Origin: Lewinellaceae bacterium
Lineage (GTDB): Bacteria; Bacteroidota; Bacteroidia; Chitinophagales; Saprospiraceae
Reading direction: 5' to 3'
DNA length: 64,000 nucleotides
Assembly (NCBI GenBank): GCA_020636315.1
Contig: JACJYA010000008.1
Location: forward strand, 1 to 64,000
Part shown: in pieces, positions 33,646-43,340 of the stretch
Numbering within the stretch: position 1 is the stretch's first letter
Layout: each line of letters opens with the position of its first letter
Program-made: the position numbers and the translations under genes
Notes under the pieces: generated by a model
The model's database searches: none
What the model saw: only the letters and a program-made list of their open reading frames with translations
What the model was told of the DNA's origin: nothing

Positions 33646-36240
33646 CTACTTAAGCATCAGCCGGCCCGATTGCAGCAGGCGCCCTTCTGCTCTGATTTCG
33701 TAGAAGTACAGGCCTGAAGGCCAGGCAGTTTGCCGTTGTATGACGGCAGTTGTTGGGGTGTCCAGCCTTTCCCGGAAAAGAAGCTGCCCACTCGCATTCC
33801 TGAGGAGGATTTCTGCCGGTGGCGACAGCTCAACCCCATCAATCAACTGAAAACAGATTTTCTCCCCTACCGGATTGGGAAAGACACGGAAAACATCTCC
33901 TTTCAAAGAGATCAGTTTCTGGCTCCACCCCACTGTGGCCTCTTTGAGCAAAGAAACGGCATCCAGTGAAGGCAACGGCACGGCCGCCATCTCTCCATCC
34001 GGAGAAAGCCCGAATTGGTGGTTGGGGAGCCCCGGAAGTGCGTAGGAAAACCCGTCCACTTCCAGCCAATGGGCAAAATTGTCCGTATTGTCTGACCGCA
34101 GGACAACAAACTGATGGCCAGCCGGTGAATAGCGAACAGCTATCGGAGTATGGTTGGCATAGCTGTTTTCGTCGGTAAAAGAGAGGAATTCCAGGCTGAA
34201 GGTTTCTACCGATTTCCCATCGTTGGAGGTAAGAGCGAACTGTTCTAACCCCGGGATATAGTCCACCCGGGTAGGATTGCCGCCACAAGGGTAACTCCCC
34301 ACCACAGCAGCATTAGGGCCGGCGCCGGCGATCAGTGCCATAGCCGAGGCATCTTTAAGGGTTACCCCGATAAAAATACCCAGGCCGGTTTCTTCGGAAA
34401 TGGCCAGCTGCAATGGAAAGCCTTCGACCGAAAGGGTATTCACGACAGTATGCGTCGAAAGGTCGATGAACTGAACAGCCTGGTCGAAAGGAGCGGCCAG
34501 CACAGCATAAGCGCCATCCGGAGTGAATTTCAGGCCGGACCGAATGCCGTAATTCGTCCAGCTGATACCGGTATTGCCGATGTTTATCGTCGATTCAAGG
34601 GAAGAATTGGCGCCGTCCAGGGCAATAACGCCGATGCGGTCGGGAGAGCCGGCATTCACAGCGTATGCATACGCATCGCCCGGCAAGACAAATACCTGGT
34701 CGGGCTTGGAGCCGCCACTGTTCACCTCGGTAACGACCTCAAGCTGGCTCAGGTCAATTATTGCGACTTTGTTTTCGAGGCGTTTGGCAACCAGCGCGTA
34801 GCGGCTGTCCGAAGTAATGGAAACCTGATAAACCTCTGTACTGCCCAGAGGCAATATGGCCTCCAGCGTTTCACTTTCCACATCGATAACTGAAAGCGTA
34901 CCGGAAAGAGCATTAACCACCAGGAGCCGCTGGCCGTCGGGCGTGAACTCAACGGAATAGGGCACATCAGCTTCCAAGGGAGAACCGGTAGGCTGGTAAT
35001 TGATCTGCTGCAGCGCCCCGGGGGCCTCAAATTCATAAAAATAAACGCCTTCATACCGCAGAGGGTCCGAAGCGGCCAGGCGGTTGCCGGAAGGAGAAAC
35101 GGCCCCGTTCTGAATGGAGATCCCGTTGAGCGAGCTCACGATATTTCCAGTTTCGAAATCGATCACCGCCAGGTAATAATCACCGGCTATGGCATACTGG
35201 TAGTCGGCACTTTGCCCCACCCAATCCGGGGTGTTACCCGTTTGAACTGTAGTATAGGAACCCGTTGTAAAATCGATCAGGGCGGTATTTTCCGAGCCTA
35301 CCGGCACCAGTATCTTACTTCCATCAAAATTAATGGCGGGAGAACTGTAAAAGGAATAGATGCTCATGCCGGTAAGCGAAACCTGCTGTAGAAGGCTTTG
35401 GCCGGCCACATCGGCCTGGAAGGCCGTGCCATCGCTTCCGGCCTGGACAGCAACCAGGCGAAGCCCGTCTCCTGACAGGGCCAACTGGCCGGTATTCCCG
35501 GCTTCCGGTATGGTGGCAACCACTGCACCGGTATTGATGTCGTAAAACCTCAGGCCTTCTTCTCCGGCGCCGTTCACCAGGAAGTTATTGTCGGGTGTGA
35601 TCTCGAACCCTGAATAGTAAACCGAATTACGCGGATTGGAAGTGATGAAAGAGAACTTATAGAGGTAAACCGGAAAATCACTGATGGTATTCTGCTTTTC
35701 GAGGTTTTCCAGGGCGATAACCTCTGCTACGTCAGGCTCATCACAACCAACCACTGCCAGGCTGCCGTCGCGGCTGACCCGGGCCTTAGCCGGCTGAGCA
35801 GCCGTGGGGACCACCGCCGCCACCTGATAATCTTCCAGGCGGATGATGTAAGCCTCTGAGCTGCTGTAACAGGGAACTACGGCGTATTCATTAGAGAACG
35901 CAATATCCATCGGCATCATACCTACTTCAATGTTCTGTACAATGCTTTGTGTCGCCCAGTCAAAAACGGAAATGTTGTTCGTGATGCGATGCAATACCCA
36001 CAATTCTTTCCCGTCGGGCGTGAACCGCATTTCTCCGATGTAATCGCCCTCCACCTCATCACCGGCAGGAATGGTGGTGAGTTGCCCCAACCACCCGGCA
36101 CCGGGGTCAGGGCCCCCAGGCATCAGAGTAGTCTCATAAACGGGGTCTCCTTCCGCATCTCTGAGTCCCTGGCCATTGATAAGAGATAAAGGAGTGGTCA
36201 GGAATAAGAGGAAAAGTGAGGGCAGCAGATGTTGATTCAT
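33646..36240 (-). CDS. YVTN/WD-like beta-propeller protein with T9SS sorting domain
   Basis: 864-aa secreted protein. Signal peptide MNQHLLPSLFLLFLTTPLSLING. The body is made of repeated propeller blades of the YVTN/SMP-30 kind: MRFTPDGKELWVLHRITNNISVFD, VEFTPDGQRLLVVNALSGTLSVID, VSITSDSRYALVAKRLENKVAIID and others, probably two propellers. The C-terminus is a type A T9SS signal (VFPNPVGEKICFQL ... SGLYFYEIRAEG). Likely exposed on or released from the cell; the ligand is unknown. A striking inverted repeat lies 4 bp before its ATG. Confidence 0.88.
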   Translation of the reverse strand: MNQHLLPSLFLLFLTTPLSLINGQGLRDAEGDPVYETTLMPGGPDPGAGWLGQLTTIPAGDEVEGDYIGEMRFTPDGKELWVLHRITNNISVFDWATQSIVQNIEVGMMPMDIAFSNEYAVVPCYSSSEAYIIRLEDYQVAAVVPTAAQPAKARVSRDGSLAVVGCDEPDVAEVIALENLEKQNTISDFPVYLYKFSFITSNPRNSVYYSGFEITPDNNFLVNGAGEEGLRFYDINTGAVVATIPEAGNTGQLALSGDGLRLVAVQAGSDGTAFQADVAGQSLLQQVSLTGMSIYSFYSSPAINFDGSKILVPVGSENTALIDFTTGSYTTVQTGNTPDWVGQSADYQYAIAGDYYLAVIDFETGNIVSSLNGISIQNGAVSPSGNRLAASDPLRYEGVYFYEFEAPGALQQINYQPTGSPLEADVPYSVEFTPDGQRLLVVNALSGTLSVIDVESETLEAILPLGSTEVYQVSITSDSRYALVAKRLENKVAIIDLSQLEVVTEVNSGGSKPDQVFVLPGDAYAYAVNAGSPDRIGVIALDGANSSLESTINIGNTGISWTNYGIRSGLKFTPDGAYAVLAAPFDQAVQFIDLSTHTVVNTLSVEGFPLQLAISEETGLGIFIGVTLKDASAMALIAGAGPNAAVVGSYPCGGNPTRVDYIPGLEQFALTSNDGKSVETFSLEFLSFTDENSYANHTPIAVRYSPAGHQFVVLRSDNTDNFAHWLEVDGFSYALPGLPNHQFGLSPDGEMAAVPLPSLDAVSLLKEATVGWSQKLISLKGDVFRVFPNPVGEKICFQLIDGVELSPPAEILLRNASGQLLFRERLDTPTTAVIQRQTAWPSGLYFYEIRAEGRLLQSGRLMLK

Positions 36241-36283
36241 GGTGAGAAGTAGTATTTTGATTGCTCACCAAAATACTACTTCT
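36241..36283 (-). promoter_or_regulatory. 15-bp perfect hairpin abutting a start codon
   Basis: Read on the minus strand, agaagtagtattttg (36283-36269) and its exact complement (36259-36245) flank a 9-nt loop, and CACC-ATG follows at once. The loop contains GUGAG, complementary to CUCAC formed by the stem end and the bases before the ATG, so a pseudoknot is possible. In RNA this would cover the ribosome site of the beta-propeller gene; as DNA it could be an operator. Confidence 0.7.
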
Positions 36284-36345
36284 TTCGGAAATGAGGGCCG
36301 GATCATTGGCAATAAGCCGGTATGACTAATCTGCTGTCCATTCTT

Positions 36346-38448
36346 CTACTCAACGCCCAGTTCTTTCAGGATGCGGCCGGCGTTGTAAATGTGCTTCAGG
36401 GCTGCTGCGATGCCGCCGGCGTGCACTCCGATCGAGCGGTTGGATTTTACATCATAGATGAAATTACCCGCCAGGGATTCAATGTTGCCGTCGAAAAGCA
36501 GGCCGACCAGTTCGCCCTTCTTGTTGATCATCGGGCTGCCGGAGTTGCCGCCGGTGCTGTCGCAGGTGGAGATGAAGTTCAGCGGCGACTTCAGCAGAGC
36601 GGCCGGTGGGGTTTGCCAGCGCTGTGGCAGATCCCAGGGGTAAGCCCCGTCGTGGGAGTAATGGCGGTCATATAGGCCATAGAAGGTGGTTTTGACAGGA
36701 GCCTCGGTGCCGTTGTAGTCATAACTTTTCACCACCCCGTCGGCCATGCGCAGGGTGAAGGTGGCGTCCGGCGGGATACTCAGGCCATAGACCTTATAGA
36801 CCTCGTTGGCGATATTGCGGGCCAGTGCCTGGCGGCTGGCGGCTCCTGCCTGGAAAGCCATCTGAGACTCTTCGAACTCCGGAACCAGCAAAAAGCCCAT
36901 GCGGACAATCGGGTCTTTGGATTTCTTAAACTTCTCTGGTTTGGAGTCCAGCAGTTTTTCCATTTTCTTCTCGTCCGAGAATTTGGTATCCGCCAGGATC
37001 TCCTTTGCTGCAACCGCCGGAGTTCTGCCATCAAGTATCTCTCCGATATAAGCATCGTCAGGTTGGGCAAAGGTTTTCAACTCTTCCAGCAAAAGGGTAA
37101 GAAGCCGTTCTTCGTAGGGGTCATCCAGCCCTGCTGCTATCGTTTTTACCTGGCTTCTTAATCCGTTGAGCTCTTCCTCCGAAGCCCCCCCGTCTAAAGC
37201 CTGGGCATAACCATAAGCGGCAAAGGCCAGTTGCATGGTGGCGCCATTCATGGGGTTGGGGGCCAAAAGGAAATTTTCGGACTTGTAGGGGGCGATCTGT
37301 TTATAGTTCTCGGCCATTTCCTTCCAATAGTCGTTGCCCTTTGCCACAGCCTCGGAACGGGCCTTGATCTGTTCTTCCATTTTCAGCTTCTTACCCATCA
37401 GGATTGAGTTATTGAGCGCGTCGAGGATGCCGCCGATGGCCTTATCACTGTTGGAAAAGTTCAGGATCTGATCCAGCAGCTCATGGCCGGGGTTTTCCTC
37501 GTATTGTTCTCTCATCAGGCCGAGCCGGTTGTTGAGCCATACTTTCAGTATCTTATAGCGATAGTCCCGGTCGTATTCCAACTGGGCCATGGTGCGGTAA
37601 CGCTCAGTACTGCCCGGATTGCCGATGGTAAAAACGGCCTCTTTCTCGGAGGGCCCCTCAGGGTTCAGCGGAAAGTAGAAATCCGATGAATTGACCGGCG
37701 CTCCATTTTCATAAACGCGCCAGAGGGTCATATCCAGGTTGTAGCGCGGATAAGTGAAGTTATCGGGATCCCCTCCGAAATTGCCGATCCTCAATTCCGG
37801 TATCAGGACGAGGCGGATATCGTCGTACCGCTTGTAGCCATACATGGAATATTTGCCACCGCTGAAATAGTTTACGGTCTCTACTTCAAGCCCTTCCCAG
37901 CCCGGTTTATTACTGTATTCCTCCACCGCCGCTCTCAGTGCTTCTTTTTCTTTTGCCGCCATTTCCTCATCGGAGGATGCCCTGGCGGTAAAACCATGCA
38001 CGTATTCGGTAATGTCTTCGATTTTAACCAGTTGTTTAACGAAGAGGCCTGGCACCCGGCGCTCTTCCTCCATCGTCTCTGCATAAAAGCCCGTCGCATC
38101 CAGGTCTTCGCCCTCCCGGGCCACCTTACCGGACTCTCCGTGGGAGCAGTGATGGTTGGTCAGTATCAAACCGTTCGGGGAAATAAAGGAAGCCGAACAC
38201 CAGCTGGCAAAGCGAAGGGAGGCCAGGCGCGCCTTTTTCCACCATGCCTCATCCGGCTGGAAACCATAAGTTTCTTTGAAGTATTCTTTAGGCGCATGCT
38301 CGAATGTCCACATCTTGCCGTAATCAAAACGGCTGACCTCCACATCCTTAGCGTAGTAGGTGGATGCCGGCTGCGAGAAAACCGCAAATGTGCCGAGAAT
38401 AAGAATAGCAAATGTCAAGGGTAATTTCTGAATAGCTCTGGTTGCCAT
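36346..38448 (-). CDS. S46 family dipeptidyl-peptidase (DPP7/DPP11 type)
   Basis: 700-aa periplasmic serine exopeptidase that removes dipeptides from oligopeptides. Signal peptide to about residue 26. The mature N-terminus has GKMWTFEHAPKEYF, a family hallmark. Catalytic His100 lies in ILTNHHCSHG and Ser636 in DSTGGNSGSPMIN, with the large helical cap between. The residue 18 after the Ser, which to my knowledge sets S1 preference (Arg in acidic-specific DPP11, Gly in DPP7), is Gly654 in LLFDGNIES, so hydrophobic or broad P1 preference is inferred. Found in non-saccharolytic Bacteroidota that live on peptides. Confidence 0.95.
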   Translation of the reverse strand: MATRAIQKLPLTFAILILGTFAVFSQPASTYYAKDVEVSRFDYGKMWTFEHAPKEYFKETYGFQPDEAWWKKARLASLRFASWCSASFISPNGLILTNHHCSHGESGKVAREGEDLDATGFYAETMEEERRVPGLFVKQLVKIEDITEYVHGFTARASSDEEMAAKEKEALRAAVEEYSNKPGWEGLEVETVNYFSGGKYSMYGYKRYDDIRLVLIPELRIGNFGGDPDNFTYPRYNLDMTLWRVYENGAPVNSSDFYFPLNPEGPSEKEAVFTIGNPGSTERYRTMAQLEYDRDYRYKILKVWLNNRLGLMREQYEENPGHELLDQILNFSNSDKAIGGILDALNNSILMGKKLKMEEQIKARSEAVAKGNDYWKEMAENYKQIAPYKSENFLLAPNPMNGATMQLAFAAYGYAQALDGGASEEELNGLRSQVKTIAAGLDDPYEERLLTLLLEELKTFAQPDDAYIGEILDGRTPAVAAKEILADTKFSDEKKMEKLLDSKPEKFKKSKDPIVRMGFLLVPEFEESQMAFQAGAASRQALARNIANEVYKVYGLSIPPDATFTLRMADGVVKSYDYNGTEAPVKTTFYGLYDRHYSHDGAYPWDLPQRWQTPPAALLKSPLNFISTCDSTGGNSGSPMINKKGELVGLLFDGNIESLAGNFIYDVKSNRSIGVHAGGIAAALKHIYNAGRILKELGVE

Positions 38449-38584
38449 TATTATTAATTTTCTTATTGAATTGATTTTCCGGTTTTCCTGGATTCCCTGG
38501 TGTTTTCCTGCAGTTTACTTTTCAACTAAATCGTTACAAAAATAATAATTATAAAAGTAATGGTTTAGTGCTTCCAATGATGGG

Positions 38585-38655
38585 ACTGTTTCTGGGTTCC
38601 TGGTTCCTGGTTCCTGGTTCCTGGTTTCTGGGTTTCTGGGTTTCTGGGTTTCTAG
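38585..38655 (+). repeat. Tandem ttcctgg/tttctgg heptamer repeat
   Basis: About ten degenerate 7-8-bp units (ttcctgg, later tttctggg). The same word occurs at 4271-4306. Non-coding. Confidence 0.8.
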
Positions 38656-38704
38656 TACTCCCAATGATATGCAGCTCTATACCCACCTCAACCCTTTTAA
38701 ACTT

Positions 38705-38846
38705 CTGGACTTTGGACGGTCCTAGGGTAAAGTCGGAAATCGGAAGGCGGAAGGCGGAAAAACAGGCGTTGAGCACCTATTTGGACCCAAGTTCCGACTT
38801 CCGATTTCCCACTTCCGACTTCAAATGGGGCACGTCCAAAGTCCAG
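38705..38846. repeat. Nested inverted repeats downstream of TerC
   Basis: Outer arms ctggactttggacg (38705-38718) and complement (38833-38846) are perfect over 14 bp. Inside, ggaaatcggaag (38735-38746) pairs with cttccgatttcc (38798-38809), and agtcgg with ccgact. The arms are built of repeated words (cggaaggcggaaggcgg). It lies in the 461-bp gap between the S46 gene start and the TerC gene end; the rest of the gap is tandem words, including cttctaccctcctac copies up to the TerC stop. Confidence 0.75.
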
Positions 38847-38909
38847 TAAACTTCTACCCTCCTACACTGATACCCTTCTCCCCTCCTAAACTTCTACCCT
38901 CCTACCCTC

Positions 38910-39764
38910 CTACCTCTTCTCCCCCAGTATCCCCTCTTTAACCGCCTCCTCGGTATAGCCATGCAACTGCACCGGTTCTTTCCGGCGGCGGGCACGCAGC
39001 CTCATATTCAGGAATTCCACGAAAAGGGAGAAGGCGATAGCAAAATACAGGTATCCTTTCGGCACGCTTCCGACCGTGGCCCCGGCTATCGTCAGGTGAG
39101 CCAGGTGGGCACCCTCGGCAATCAGCATAAAACCGATGAGAATGAGGAAGGCCAGCCCCAGCATCTGTATGGTCGGGTGCTGGTTGACAAATTTGGCCAC
39201 GGGGGTGGCAAAAAGCATCATGATGCCTACCGACAGGACCACCGCAATGATCATGATGACCAGGGCACCCTGCAGGCCGTTGGTCATCCCCACGGCGGTC
39301 AGGATCGAATCAAAGGAGAAAACGATATTGATGACGGTGATCTGAATGATCACATTAGTCAGTGTGGACATGCCTTTGCCTGCTCCTTTGTTCTCAAATT
39401 CATCCTGTTCTTCCAGTTTATGCCGGATCTCGGTGGTGCTCTTGTACAATAAAAAAAGCCCCCCGGCGATCAGAATAAGGCTTTGCCCTGAGAATCCGCC
39501 GTGAATGAATTCTCCGTGAAGCTCAAACCAGGGTTCTTCCATAGCCACAAGGATAGAAACCCCAAAGAGCAGAATGATCCGAAGGGCCATGGCCAGCAGC
39601 AGCCCGATGTTAGTGGCTTTGGGCCGGTCTTTTTCCGCCAGTTTGTTGGAAGCAATAGAAATAAAGATGATATTATCGATGCCAAGAACGATCTCCAGGA
39701 AGGTAAGGGTGATCAGGCTTAACCATACACCGGCATTGGCAAAATCGGGCAGAACGAATTCCAT
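38910..39764 (-). CDS. TerC family integral membrane protein
   Basis: 284-aa protein with about seven TM helices. Typical TerC motifs: FLEIVLGIDNIIFISI in TM1 and VINIVFSFDSILTAVGM in TM4, the repeated acidic D-N/D-S pair proposed to bind a metal ion, and a basic C-terminus (MRLRARRRK). TerC/Alx proteins export or handle Mn2+ (known for relatives) and some aid secreted metalloproteins. The pair of Asp motifs suggests an active transporter. No tellurite genes are nearby. Confidence 0.9.
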   Translation of the reverse strand: MEFVLPDFANAGVWLSLITLTFLEIVLGIDNIIFISIASNKLAEKDRPKATNIGLLLAMALRIILLFGVSILVAMEEPWFELHGEFIHGGFSGQSLILIAGGLFLLYKSTTEIRHKLEEQDEFENKGAGKGMSTLTNVIIQITVINIVFSFDSILTAVGMTNGLQGALVIMIIAVVLSVGIMMLFATPVAKFVNQHPTIQMLGLAFLILIGFMLIAEGAHLAHLTIAGATVGSVPKGYLYFAIAFSLFVEFLNMRLRARRRKEPVQLHGYTEEAVKEGILGEKR

Positions 39765-39950
39765 AGTCTTTCCATTGATGTCTCAAAGTGTGGCCCCGGC
39801 ACACGGGAACCAAACAAACGCCTGCAATTTTACGAAAAAAAGTTGATTGGAATGAGAAGGTTCAATGCCCCCTTTTGACCAATCTACGGCAATAAGCCCG
39901 CTAAAACCCATCAACTCCATCAACTTATCACCCCATCCATCTTTTATCCG

Positions 39951-39958
39951 TACCTTTG
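39951..39958 (+). promoter_or_regulatory. -7 box for the DUF6495 gene
   Basis: tacctttg fits TAnnTTTG and is followed by the ATG at 39988 after 29 bp. The -33 region (cttatc near 39924) is only fair. Confidence 0.45.
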
Positions 39959-39987
39959 CCCTCCATTTTCAGAAACTCGACCCAACC

Positions 39988-40470
39988 ATGAAGTACCGCC
40001 GACTACACCAGGACGAACTTGAAAACCTGGAAAAGGAATTCGTCCAGTTCCTGGCCTCCAACCAGGTCACTGCCAATGAATGGGAAAAGCTGAAGGCAGA
40101 GGAAGCTGAAAAGGCCGAACAACTGATTGATATCTTCAGCGACATCGTTTTCGAAAAGGTCATCGATGATATAGAATACCTGGAGTACAAAACTCCCAAA
40201 GACATCAAGGCCTTCCACTTTGAAGAGAACCGCATCGTCATGAACGGCCTTCTTGTCGATGGCCAAACCAGCTTCGATTTCACCCTGGAACAGAGCCCGC
40301 AGCAAATGCTGCAGCAGATACAGCTCACCGGGGCAAGGCTCAAGCTCTATACTGCCGAAAAGGCCTACAGCCGCGGCCGTAACATGGAGATCTTTGAAAT
40401 GATGGAGAATGGCGCCCTGATCTCCAGGGACGGCAGCCTGTTTAAGACGCTGGAAGGGTTGAAGGGGTAG
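39988..40470 (+). CDS. DUF6495 family protein
   Basis: 160-aa acidic cytoplasmic protein typical of Bacteroidota and of unknown function. Starts MKYRRLHQDELENLEKEFV and continues with a helical segment, then TPKDIKAFHFEENRIVMNGL and a C-terminal helix ending GALISRDGSLFKTLEG. The downstream start at 39988 is chosen because it follows a promoter and begins the conserved domain; the in-frame ATG at 39865 would add a Pro/Ser-rich stretch unlike the family. Confidence 0.82.
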   Translation: MKYRRLHQDELENLEKEFVQFLASNQVTANEWEKLKAEEAEKAEQLIDIFSDIVFEKVIDDIEYLEYKTPKDIKAFHFEENRIVMNGLLVDGQTSFDFTLEQSPQQMLQQIQLTGARLKLYTAEKAYSRGRNMEIFEMMENGALISRDGSLFKTLEGLKG

Positions 40471-40640
40471 GTTCGTTGATTCGTGGTTCATGGTTCGTGG
40501 ATTCAAAATAAGTTTTCGGACAAGGCACTTTTTTGAATTCATCATACCATATACACCTATACAAGAATGAACTTAAATACACCTTTTCCCCTCACCGGTA
40601 GAATACCTGCCGGCCATCGTCGAAAAGGTGAGAATACTCA

Positions 40641-40672
40641 TTGACCTTTTGAGCAGAATGCCGGTAATTTTG
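40641..40672 (+). promoter_or_regulatory. Promoter of the TonB receptor gene; nearly leaderless
   Basis: TTG at 40641, 21-bp spacer, TAATTTTG at 40665-40672. The ATG is at 40677, only 4 bp after the -7 box, so transcription should start at or just before the ATG. Confidence 0.65.
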
Positions 40673-40676
40673 CCCC

Positions 40677-43340
40677 ATGAAACGGCGGGCCCTTATTCAC
40701 CTGACTCTGTTGATCTTCACCTTAAACTCCTCTCTGTCTGCTCAGGACCTTTCCCGGCAGCGCGTATCCGTCAATTACCGCAACACCCCTCTGAAGGAGG
40801 CCATACGGGACCTGGAAAGCCGCTACGGCCTGCACTTTGTTTACAGCGAACAGTTTGTCTCCCTCTCCGGGCGAGTCAGCCTCAATGCCCGCAAACGCCC
40901 TCTTACCCAGGTATTAGATGAGCTCTTCCGCCATTCGGGAATAGAGTACCGCCTGATGGACAACCGGGTGGCTCTGCGGGCAGGCCCGGCGCCGCCGGCA
41001 GAAATGATCAGCCGAACGCCCGAAAAACTGCTCACCCAGACGGTTCGGGGCAGCGTGATCGATGAAGCTTCGCGCATGCCTCTTGTGGGCGCCAACATTC
41101 AGCTTCTCGATTCGGCCCCCTTTCTGGGCGCCTCCACCGATGCGGAAGGAAAATTCGAACTCAACAAAGTGCCGGTTGGGCGGCGCAACTTCCAGGTTAC
41201 TTACCTGGGGTACGAACCGGTTACCATCCGGGACATCATCATCATCTCCGGAAAAGAACTCGTGCTGGAGATCGAGCTGCAGGAATCAACCACGACTCTT
41301 GATGAAATAGTCGTCACTACGGCTATCGATAAGATGCAGCCGCTGAACAGCATGGTAACCGTCAGCGGGCGGCAGTTTCGGGTAGAGGAGGCCAGCCGAT
41401 ACCCCGGAAGCTTCCAGGACCCGGCCAGGATGAGCCGCTCGTTCGCCGGCGTATCCTACGTCAACGACCTGGAGAACGACCTGATCATCCGGGGCAACTC
41501 TCCCACCAGCCTCCTGTGGCGCCTCGAAGGCATCGAGATCCCTACCCCCAACCACTTCCACGCCATCGGCAACACCGGAGGGGCCATCAGCATGCTCAAC
41601 AGCAACATTCTGACCACTTCTGATTTTCTGACCGGCGCTTTCCCGGCTGATTACGGGAATACCATCTCCGGAGTGTTCGACCTGAAGTTCCGCAACGGAA
41701 ATACGGAGAAAAATGAATATACGCTTAGTGCCGGCGTGCTTGGGTTAGAGGCTGGCATCGAAGGCCCTCTGCAGAAGAAAAAAGGCAGCTCCTATCTGCT
41801 GAATTACCGCTATTCCACCGTCGCTATCCTGGAAATGCTGGGCCTCAACCCGGTGGTGGAAGGAGGTGTCCCCAAGTATCAGGACCTGGCCTTCAAGGTG
41901 CTCTTCCCCACGAAAAAAACAGGGGTGTTCTCCCTTTTCGGGCTGGGCGCCACCAACATCATTGCAAGGTCCCCGGAATTGCAGGGCAACGGGCGCTTTG
42001 GCACCTCCTATTTTGATGAAGAGGCCGCCCGGTATGGCATCGCCGGCCTGAAACACACCCTGCAACTGTCATCGAAGGCCTACCTGCAAACCACCATAGC
42101 TACTGCCTGGGACACCTATAAATACAAGTATGATTTTTTCAGTGATTCTACCGAAATCCCCTTTTCCGAACTGGTATATTATTCGCGGGAACGGCACCTG
42201 ACCGGCACTTTCCGCCTGAGCACCCAATACAACAAGAAAAATAACGCCCGCACGGCAACCCAGCTGGGGGCCGTTGTGAGCCGGCAGATATACAGTTATA
42301 AGTACCGGTTCGGCAATGAGCGCACCGGCCAGGAAAGCACGCTGCTCGACGATATTGGCGATGCCACTACGCTTCAGGCTTTCGGGCAGTGGAAACGGCG
42401 GTTATCAGACAAAATGACATTTAACCATGGCCTCCACTTGCTCTATTTCAGCATGAACAAGGCCCTTTCCCTGGAACCCCGGCTGGGCCTCGAATGGGAA
42501 CTCAACCCCCGGGAATCGCTGAAGCTGGGAGCAGGGATACACAGTTACATCGGACACCTGAGCAGCTACCTGTATCATTCGCCTTTCGATTTCGATATCC
42601 AGCCCTTCCGCAACCGGACGCTGCCAAAGTCCCTCCAATTCGTGCTGGGCTATAGCCTGCGCCTGCCGGACGACTGGCATATCCGGCCCGAAATCTACTA
42701 CCAGCATATCTTCGACGCCGCCGTTAGCAGCGACCCCAACCTGCCGTGGGTTTCCATACTTAATGTACTGGACAATTACGATGTGTTCGATTCTGCCGAG
42801 GCACCTATTACCAACAAAGGAAGAGGAAGGAATTTCGGCCTTGAACTCACCGCTGAAAAGCTTTTCTCCCAGGGTTATTATTGTCTGTTCACCGCTTCTG
42901 TTTATGATTCCCGCTATTCCACCGTCGATGGCCGCTGGTTCAGCACCCGCTTCAATGGCAATTATATTTTCAACCTCCTCGGCGGCAGGGAATTTACCAT
43001 CCGGGGCAACGACCGGCTGGGGGTAAACGGCAAGTTCATCTACGCCGGCGGCAACCGCTTCTCCAGGATCAATGAGGAAGCCTCCAAAGCCCGTGGGTTT
43101 GAAGTGATCAACCCCAATTTCATCAATAGTGAAAAAGCACCGGATTACTACCGGGCGGACCTGCTTTTAAGCTACACGGCCAACAACCCCAGAGCTACTC
43201 ACAAATTCACGCTGGACATCCAGAACCTCTTCCAGCGCAGTAACGTCCTGGAATACTATTTCAGCCCTGCCGCCAATAAGGTGGAGACAGCCTACCAGGT
43301 AAGATTCCTTTTCGACCTCCGGTACCGGTTGGTATTTTAG
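40677..43340 (+). CDS. TonB-dependent outer-membrane receptor with STN domain
   Basis: 887-aa receptor. Signal peptide to residue 22 (LNSSLSA-Q). An STN/secretin-N-like domain (about 28-85, RVSVNYRNTPLKEAIRDLE) is the part that in FecA-type systems speaks to an anti-sigma factor, though none is adjacent. A carboxypeptidase-regulatory-like domain follows (about 123-200, VRGSVIDEASRMPLVGANI). The plug begins TTLDEIVVTT and contains DLIIRGNSPTSLLWRLEGIEIP. The rest is a beta-barrel ending in RFLFDLRYRLVF. There is no SusD neighbour, so it is not a classical polysaccharide locus; the substrate is unknown. Confidence 0.92.
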   Translation: MKRRALIHLTLLIFTLNSSLSAQDLSRQRVSVNYRNTPLKEAIRDLESRYGLHFVYSEQFVSLSGRVSLNARKRPLTQVLDELFRHSGIEYRLMDNRVALRAGPAPPAEMISRTPEKLLTQTVRGSVIDEASRMPLVGANIQLLDSAPFLGASTDAEGKFELNKVPVGRRNFQVTYLGYEPVTIRDIIIISGKELVLEIELQESTTTLDEIVVTTAIDKMQPLNSMVTVSGRQFRVEEASRYPGSFQDPARMSRSFAGVSYVNDLENDLIIRGNSPTSLLWRLEGIEIPTPNHFHAIGNTGGAISMLNSNILTTSDFLTGAFPADYGNTISGVFDLKFRNGNTEKNEYTLSAGVLGLEAGIEGPLQKKKGSSYLLNYRYSTVAILEMLGLNPVVEGGVPKYQDLAFKVLFPTKKTGVFSLFGLGATNIIARSPELQGNGRFGTSYFDEEAARYGIAGLKHTLQLSSKAYLQTTIATAWDTYKYKYDFFSDSTEIPFSELVYYSRERHLTGTFRLSTQYNKKNNARTATQLGAVVSRQIYSYKYRFGNERTGQESTLLDDIGDATTLQAFGQWKRRLSDKMTFNHGLHLLYFSMNKALSLEPRLGLEWELNPRESLKLGAGIHSYIGHLSSYLYHSPFDFDIQPFRNRTLPKSLQFVLGYSLRLPDDWHIRPEIYYQHIFDAAVSSDPNLPWVSILNVLDNYDVFDSAEAPITNKGRGRNFGLELTAEKLFSQGYYCLFTASVYDSRYSTVDGRWFSTRFNGNYIFNLLGGREFTIRGNDRLGVNGKFIYAGGNRFSRINEEASKARGFEVINPNFINSEKAPDYYRADLLLSYTANNPRATHKFTLDIQNLFQRSNVLEYYFSPAANKVETAYQVRFLFDLRYRLVF

